Source: Jaapia argillacea MUCL 33604
Lineage: Eukaryota > Basidiomycota > Agaricomycetes > Jaapiales > Jaapiaceae
Reading direction: 5' to 3'
Assembly: GCA_000697665.1 (NCBI GenBank)
Contig: KL197731.1
Location: forward strand, 96,921 to 160,920
DNA length: 64,000 nt
Shown piece by piece: positions 59,263 through 64,000 of the stretch. Both the position numbers and the translations under genes were made by a program. How positions within the stretch are numbered: position 1 is the stretch's first letter; every line of letters begins with the position of its first letter. The notes beneath the pieces were generated by a model, which ran no database searches, was not told the origin of the DNA, and saw only the letters and a list, made by a program, of their open reading frames with translations.

Positions 59263-60825
59263 ATGTACAGATCATCTCACCGTCCAGCGATCCAGGGACC
59301 AGCATCCCTCAACACCATCCCTGAGGAGCTCGTCGAACGTATTCTAGCTCTGTGTGTCGACTCACCACAGCAACCACCATCACCCTCCCCATCTCCCTAC
59401 TCGTCCGCTCCAAATCCTGCTTCCCATGACCAAACCGCTATCCTCCTCGTCTCCAAGCGCTTCCTCCGTATCGCGACACCCCTGTTTTACAACTCCCTTC
59501 CGCTCCGATCCCGTCATCAATCCTCCCTCCTCTGCCGCACCCTCTCTCGAAACACCGTCCTCGGTTCCTTCGTACGGAAGGTGGTAGTTCACAATGCAGA
59601 TGCGTATGGCGGGCTAGGCGATCTCCTCAGGATATGCCACCTCATCGAGGAATTAGACCTAAATTTGGATGGAGGAGATATGAACGGGTCAGACGATCAG
59701 GGCACGAAGAAGTTGTGCGCCGCGTTCCCAAAGATGTACCGTATGAAACGACTGACGCTTCGCAAACCATCCCGGACGTATCTGACCCACGAAAAGCCCA
59801 AAATGGTCTTGGAAGCGCTAGCTGACGCCCTTCCATACTGGAGAGATTTGGTGAGTAGCATTATGATTTCCTCTTTGGTGAGATCGTGTCCTGATATTCG
59901 ATGGGTTGCTAGGAACATCTCACTCTCAGCTTCCGATTATCCGCCACACCAAGCACGGAACGATTATCTTGTGCTCTGGTCAAATGCCCTCGATTGCATA
60001 CCGTCCGCGCTGTGATGCCCGTAGTGTGAGTGTTTTCTCCCTCAGCCGATCCCTGTCATGTGGCAATGAGCGGAACGTTTTGCATTGACGTGCCGCCGGC
60101 CGTGGTCTGGCGGGGAACGCGTCTAATTGACGTTCGATTATGAGCGCGATCGTATGATTGATCCTTGTTCGGTTCGCCTTCACACCTTGAGATCTCCCGC
60201 CGATCCATTATCGCCGTCTCCTTTACTGCCTGCTTGCGATTTCTTCGTTTCAGCCTCATATTCTATCCTAAGGGTCAGCGATCTGATATCTCCCTCAATG
60301 CAGATGGAATCCATGTCTGGCGCAAATCTCCAACAACCCCTCTCTGAAGGCAGTGGAGCTCCTTAGGGACGAGTCTAGCTCTGGGATGGTGGTTGGGACT
60401 TCCGGAGGGCTTTTTCTGAAGGAGGCCAAAAAGCATGAGAGATTCTGGGCCTTGGTTAAGAAGGGAACGTACGTGCCTTCCTGCTTTCCTCGTCTGCAAA
60501 CGCTTACATGGTTTTGGGTTTCAGACCGACTGTCAGGGAAAGAGCCAACACGGTTACTACCGCACCTACCGAGTACCAACGCCGCCCCCCTCCCACACCA
60601 CTCGCATCCTCCCAGAGTTTGGGGTACTTCACCCCTACCCAAATGCAAGCATCACCCTCGGGATCCGGGTACCCGGGGAGGGAGAGGAGAGCCATGGATC
60701 CTTGCGACAGGTCACCAGCTTCCCCGTCTTCTTCAAAGTCGAGGGCGGGTATGAGTCTATCGGAGATGGCTTATATGCTCCCATCACCTGGCAGTGGACC
60801 TAGTGCGAGAAGAGGGACGAGATAA
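59263..60825 (+). CDS. F-box-like domain protein
   Basis: Model: 59263-59850, 59913-60025, 60304-60468 and 60525-60825, 388 residues. Residues about 12-65 form an F-box-like segment: LNTIPEELVERILALC, a Pro/Ser insert, then LLVSKRFLRIATPLFYNSL. F-box proteins recruit substrates to SCF ubiquitin ligases; here the substrate is unknown. A region with leucine-rich character follows (VRKVVVHNADAYGGLGDLL, LIEELDLNLDGGD, MKRLTLRKPS, LEHLTLSF-like across the first junction). The third exon holds NNPSLKAVELLRDES. The end is disordered and Pro/Ser-rich. Intron 2 is 278 nt, about five times the usual length. Copies of this kind are abundant in basidiomycetes. Confidence 0.85.
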
Positions 60826-61565
60826 CTTCCTCCTCCCGTGTATGATAACGCCCATGGTCGACGCACCTTCGTCTCGACCCACACTCGAAAATGCCCCACT
60901 CGCTTTGGCCGCGACAAAACCACGCCCTTCGATGCTATCCAATGGAACTCGAAGGCTGGACGTGTACACTCACCTACCAGTACATCAATACCCCTCGCGA
61001 CAGCGCACGATATCCCCTTCCCTTTTCTTCTTTTTCTTCTCTGCTTGTTTTTAGGATCGGACTTCTTTCCTCGGTTTTTTCATGTGTCTCTTTTTCTTCT
61101 CGATGTAATTTATGATATGGTACATACGTATAAGTATAATTGTAGATTAGATGTCAAATACTATTGATTGCTGAACGTGAAACGTGTGCAGAGGAAGGGG
61201 ATTCGCCACATGGAGATTGTCGCCACCCGCATGCGCCTCACGCGAGGATCGTGGACATCGAAACACGTTCCACGGTGACCGGTGGCCGGCATCTTACTTA
61301 TCAATTCCTCTGCGCTCCCGCACACATGGAACGAAGTTTATGTGGGAAAAGACAAGGGGCAGAGAAATGGGTGTGAATCCCAGCGTGTTTTCAGGAGGCC
61401 TAGAGTCGACAATTTTGGTACGAAAATCAGCCTCCCGTGGAGAATTACAACAGCGAGAATACAGGGAGACAGATAGATAGTGATAAAGAGAGGGTATTTA
61501 CACATCCACGCCAGTTGGATGACACTAGATCGTAGGTGAGGCCCGAGACTGATGGTCAGCACTGG
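60826..61565. other. Convergent spacer, F-box and DUF6534 genes
   Basis: 3' regions of two convergent genes. A/T- and pyrimidine-rich sequence near 61020-61160 is compatible with transcript ends. No gene seen. Confidence 0.5.
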
Positions 61566-63681
61566 GCTAAAGAGCAACTGCGAACGAAGTCTGTTTCGTC
61601 TTTGAGGTTCTGATCGCTTCCCAATCTGCCGGCTGCAACAGTAACGGGTTGAATCAGCAAGACGAGAGGCTAGGAGAGTAGTTGTAATACTCACTTCGGG
61701 ATCTATCTTGGTATCCGTCGTGGTTTCCACATTTACGGCGAGGCTCTGTGTATCATAGGCATGTTAACATATACTGGTAAATGCGACAAGGAGGAGGCGA
61801 AGCGTACCCCGACGCGATCAGCTCGAGAGACTTGAGCCTCGTAGTCCCCATCACGAGTACGTCTCGCTCGAGACGTTCTTCCCGTGTGGGACATTGGTAT
61901 TGAGACCTCCGTCGACAAGTTTTCTCGGAGGGTGGTGCGGGCGTTCAATGTGGTCAGGAGTGAGTTGAGATACACTACCCCGGGGTGTCATGGTGAAGAT
62001 AATGCAAGGATGCCGAGAGGAAAACTTACATTTACTAAGAATGAAATAAAGTGCGATGAATATAAAGTTGTCTGTGGACGTCGGTGATAAGTTGGTTGTG
62101 CCAACCTTCGACAAGAGGTGAACGTACTGGGCATGACCGCGTACTGGTGGAAAGGTGAAGTCAATTCCATGGCTATTATGGCGAGGAGTGGCTACTTACA
62201 GTGACGAAAGTCGAGATAGCACACAAACTGTGGAGAACGTCATCAACACTCGCTCGAATTAGTGATTGGCATCTTCTTACCTGGTTAATAATCCAGTGTT
62301 GATAGTATACATCATCAAGAGAGAGACTACAGAGTCGGTCCTAGAGCAATATTGTATGAGGTTGGGCGTAACGGAAATGCACGGCAAAACCATACTTTTT
62401 GAAACCGGTTCTGTTTCTGTTCAACAAAATGCAAAGAGATACAGCGATGAGAGCATCCGCTACGACACCGGAGGCCAGTGTTGCATACATCAACCACTGA
62501 AATTGCATATCGTCAATTTGTGAGACAAAAGGTGAGTGATTTCATCAAGTGGTGCTCACCGCGATTTGATCGAGGTCGTGGTAGGTATGGATTGAGAATC
62601 TAGTGAAAGACTGTGTCATCTGCCTGACGGTGGCAGAGATTCATCACATACGCCTTGATACCATATGCTAACGAGTATAAAACAGTTATCAGAGACATGT
62701 ACACGATGGATCGCTCGTGAATCACTCACCCATTCCGCCACCTGAGGATAAGAACAAAGTCAGTCGGCCATAGAAGATCTCAAAGAAGAGACCACGCTCA
62801 CCAAAAACAAAGACCGTGGTCGCAGCCTGCGGATGAGCCGTTAGAGTGATTGCTCCACGAGATTTTGTTCGAACCCACGATCGCTGTCGTCAGGTACCAA
62901 TTCCCGCCACTCACTGGTGATACCCAGTCAGTCGGGTAGTGCAGGTTCGAGGTAGGTGGTAAAATGACTCACGCCTCCAAACACGCTTCGCAAAAACCCT
63001 ATTTGGGAGGATTGAGGTCAGGGATTACCGCGCAAGAACGAAAAGACCTACCCTCTGACGATGAGATCACTGATTGACTGAAAAGTGGGTCAGCACCGTG
63101 ACTTTCATGAGATGAGGGGTGCTCACGGTAACTAGGACGTGGGCCTGAAATAAACTCAGTTCACGACATCAAGGGCTACATCTATGCACGACACGTACGA
63201 GGATACTCCTGTCAATATCGTCAGAGGTTAAAGGCACGGAATGAGGACGGTTCACCTACCACGTCGGGACCGTGATGGCGAGGAAGTTTGAGAAGCTAGT
63301 GACCATGTAGTAGTACATCGAGTGCGTTATGAAGGCCAGATGAAGACCGTCTAACGCCCTGTACAGGAGCTAAAAATCACCCTAAAGTGTTTGGGGTATA
63401 AGATCATACCATAGTCCCACAATCTGTGCGGACGAGGTTCAAGACAAGAAAGGGAATGCAGCAATGTCACGACGCACCATCAGTTTGAAGTAAATGCCAT
63501 CGCCGAAGTCTCTCTTGAAGTAGATATATGTTTGGATGTTCGTGATACCATAAAATCTGTAATATATCAGGCTCAACGACGCAAAGCAACTTGGATCAAC
63601 CTACACCGCTGCCACAACATTACCAAGAAATGCAGCGCCCAAGCTGTTGTCCAGCTTGGGTACGACAAGAGGAGCGGCCAT
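61566..63681 (-). CDS. DUF6534-type multi-pass membrane protein
   Basis: Starts at 63681 (exon 1 63681-63605, exon 2 63556-63478) and runs through many very short exons to a TAG at 61566. It begins MAAPLVVPKLDNSLGAAFLG, followed by FYGITNIQTYIYFKRDF, LDGLHLAFITHSMYYYMVTS, SISDLIVRGVFAKRVWR, SGGNWYLTTAIV, SGVVADALIAVSLCILLNRN, DSVVSLLMMYTINTGLLTS, FIFIALYFILSK and YLNSLLTTLNARTTLRE, in the order usual for this basidiomycete family. Seven TM helices are expected; the tail is polar. No stop was met when spliced by eye, although not every junction was counted. Function unknown. Confidence 0.85.
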
Positions 63682-64000
63682 AGTACCCAATGCAGACAAA
63701 TGAACGGCGGGAGTTGGTCAAGCGCAACCAGAAAGTCCACGACTCTGAGAAGAAATTGGACCACACCATGTAGATGGGCTTCGACAACCTTCACTCCGCA
63801 CCCGGGAAAATTAAAATTGTCGTCATTCTCCGTGATGAAGGACACGCACATGAGAGCGATTAGACTGAAGGGCCCACATGGGAAACGGAGAATCCTAGCA
63901 GAATCCTGCGCGGCAGCGAAAAGAGAAGGTGGTCAGCAAGACAGAAGCACTTGCTGAGATAAGATAAGGTTCACAATCACTGTCCTCTCTCAAGGGCCCG
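63682..64000. other. Right edge, upstream of the membrane-protein gene
   Basis: Probably the 5' region of the minus-strand gene that starts at 63681. The open frames here on both strands are overlaps of that region and show no motif. Confidence 0.5.

Overview
The window looks like nuclear DNA of an agaricomycete (mushroom-forming basidiomycete). The protein-coding genes are broken by many 45-65 nt GT..AG introns. The recognisable families are typical of that class: a Ste3-type pheromone receptor, multi-exon 7-TM proteins of two basidiomycete-type families, clustered cytochrome P450s, an F-box protein, an old yellow enzyme and ribosomal protein eL24 whose first coding exon is only the ATG. I see no rRNA operon, CRISPR array, bacterial-type operon or intact transposon. 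All gene models were spliced by eye from reading frame, GT/AG sites and comparison of paralogues; exon lengths were checked for phase in most of them.

Region 1 (about 1.4-26.3 kb) is the most unusual part. It holds nine copies of one gene family, here called A to I, in both orientations (A+, B+, C+, H-, D+, I-, E+, F+, G+), plus one small relic. All share one plan. A short exon 1 ends inside a codon. Exon 2 is about 82-94 nt and contains an amphipathic segment. Exon 3 is a charged coiled-coil block of 249-387 nt that, in most copies, ends in a W-containing helix. A long, very variable Ser/Pro-rich tail follows. The helical block resembles, by eye, the Pil1/Lsp1 (eisosome) BAR-like fold; that assignment is inference. 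Copy I carries a one-base frameshift. Copy D has a tail built from repeated phase-1 exon modules.

Region 2 (26.6-40 kb) holds mostly conserved single genes: a small C2H2 zinc-finger candidate, RPL24, a disordered conserved protein, the Ste3-like receptor, an old yellow enzyme and a 7-TM protein.

Region 3 (40-55 kb) starts with a MACPF-like plus LamG-like two-domain protein. Three P450 paralogues follow: P450-1 (a pseudogene), P450-2 (apparently intact, with a 20-bp duplication at a splice acceptor) and P450-3 on the minus strand (frameshifted C-terminus). A beta-propeller lactonase lies between P450-2 and P450-3. This could be a small oxidative gene group, but P450 duplication alone explains the layout.

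Region 4 (55-64 kb) has about 4.5 kb without a convincing gene, then an F-box protein and a many-exon DUF6534-type membrane protein.
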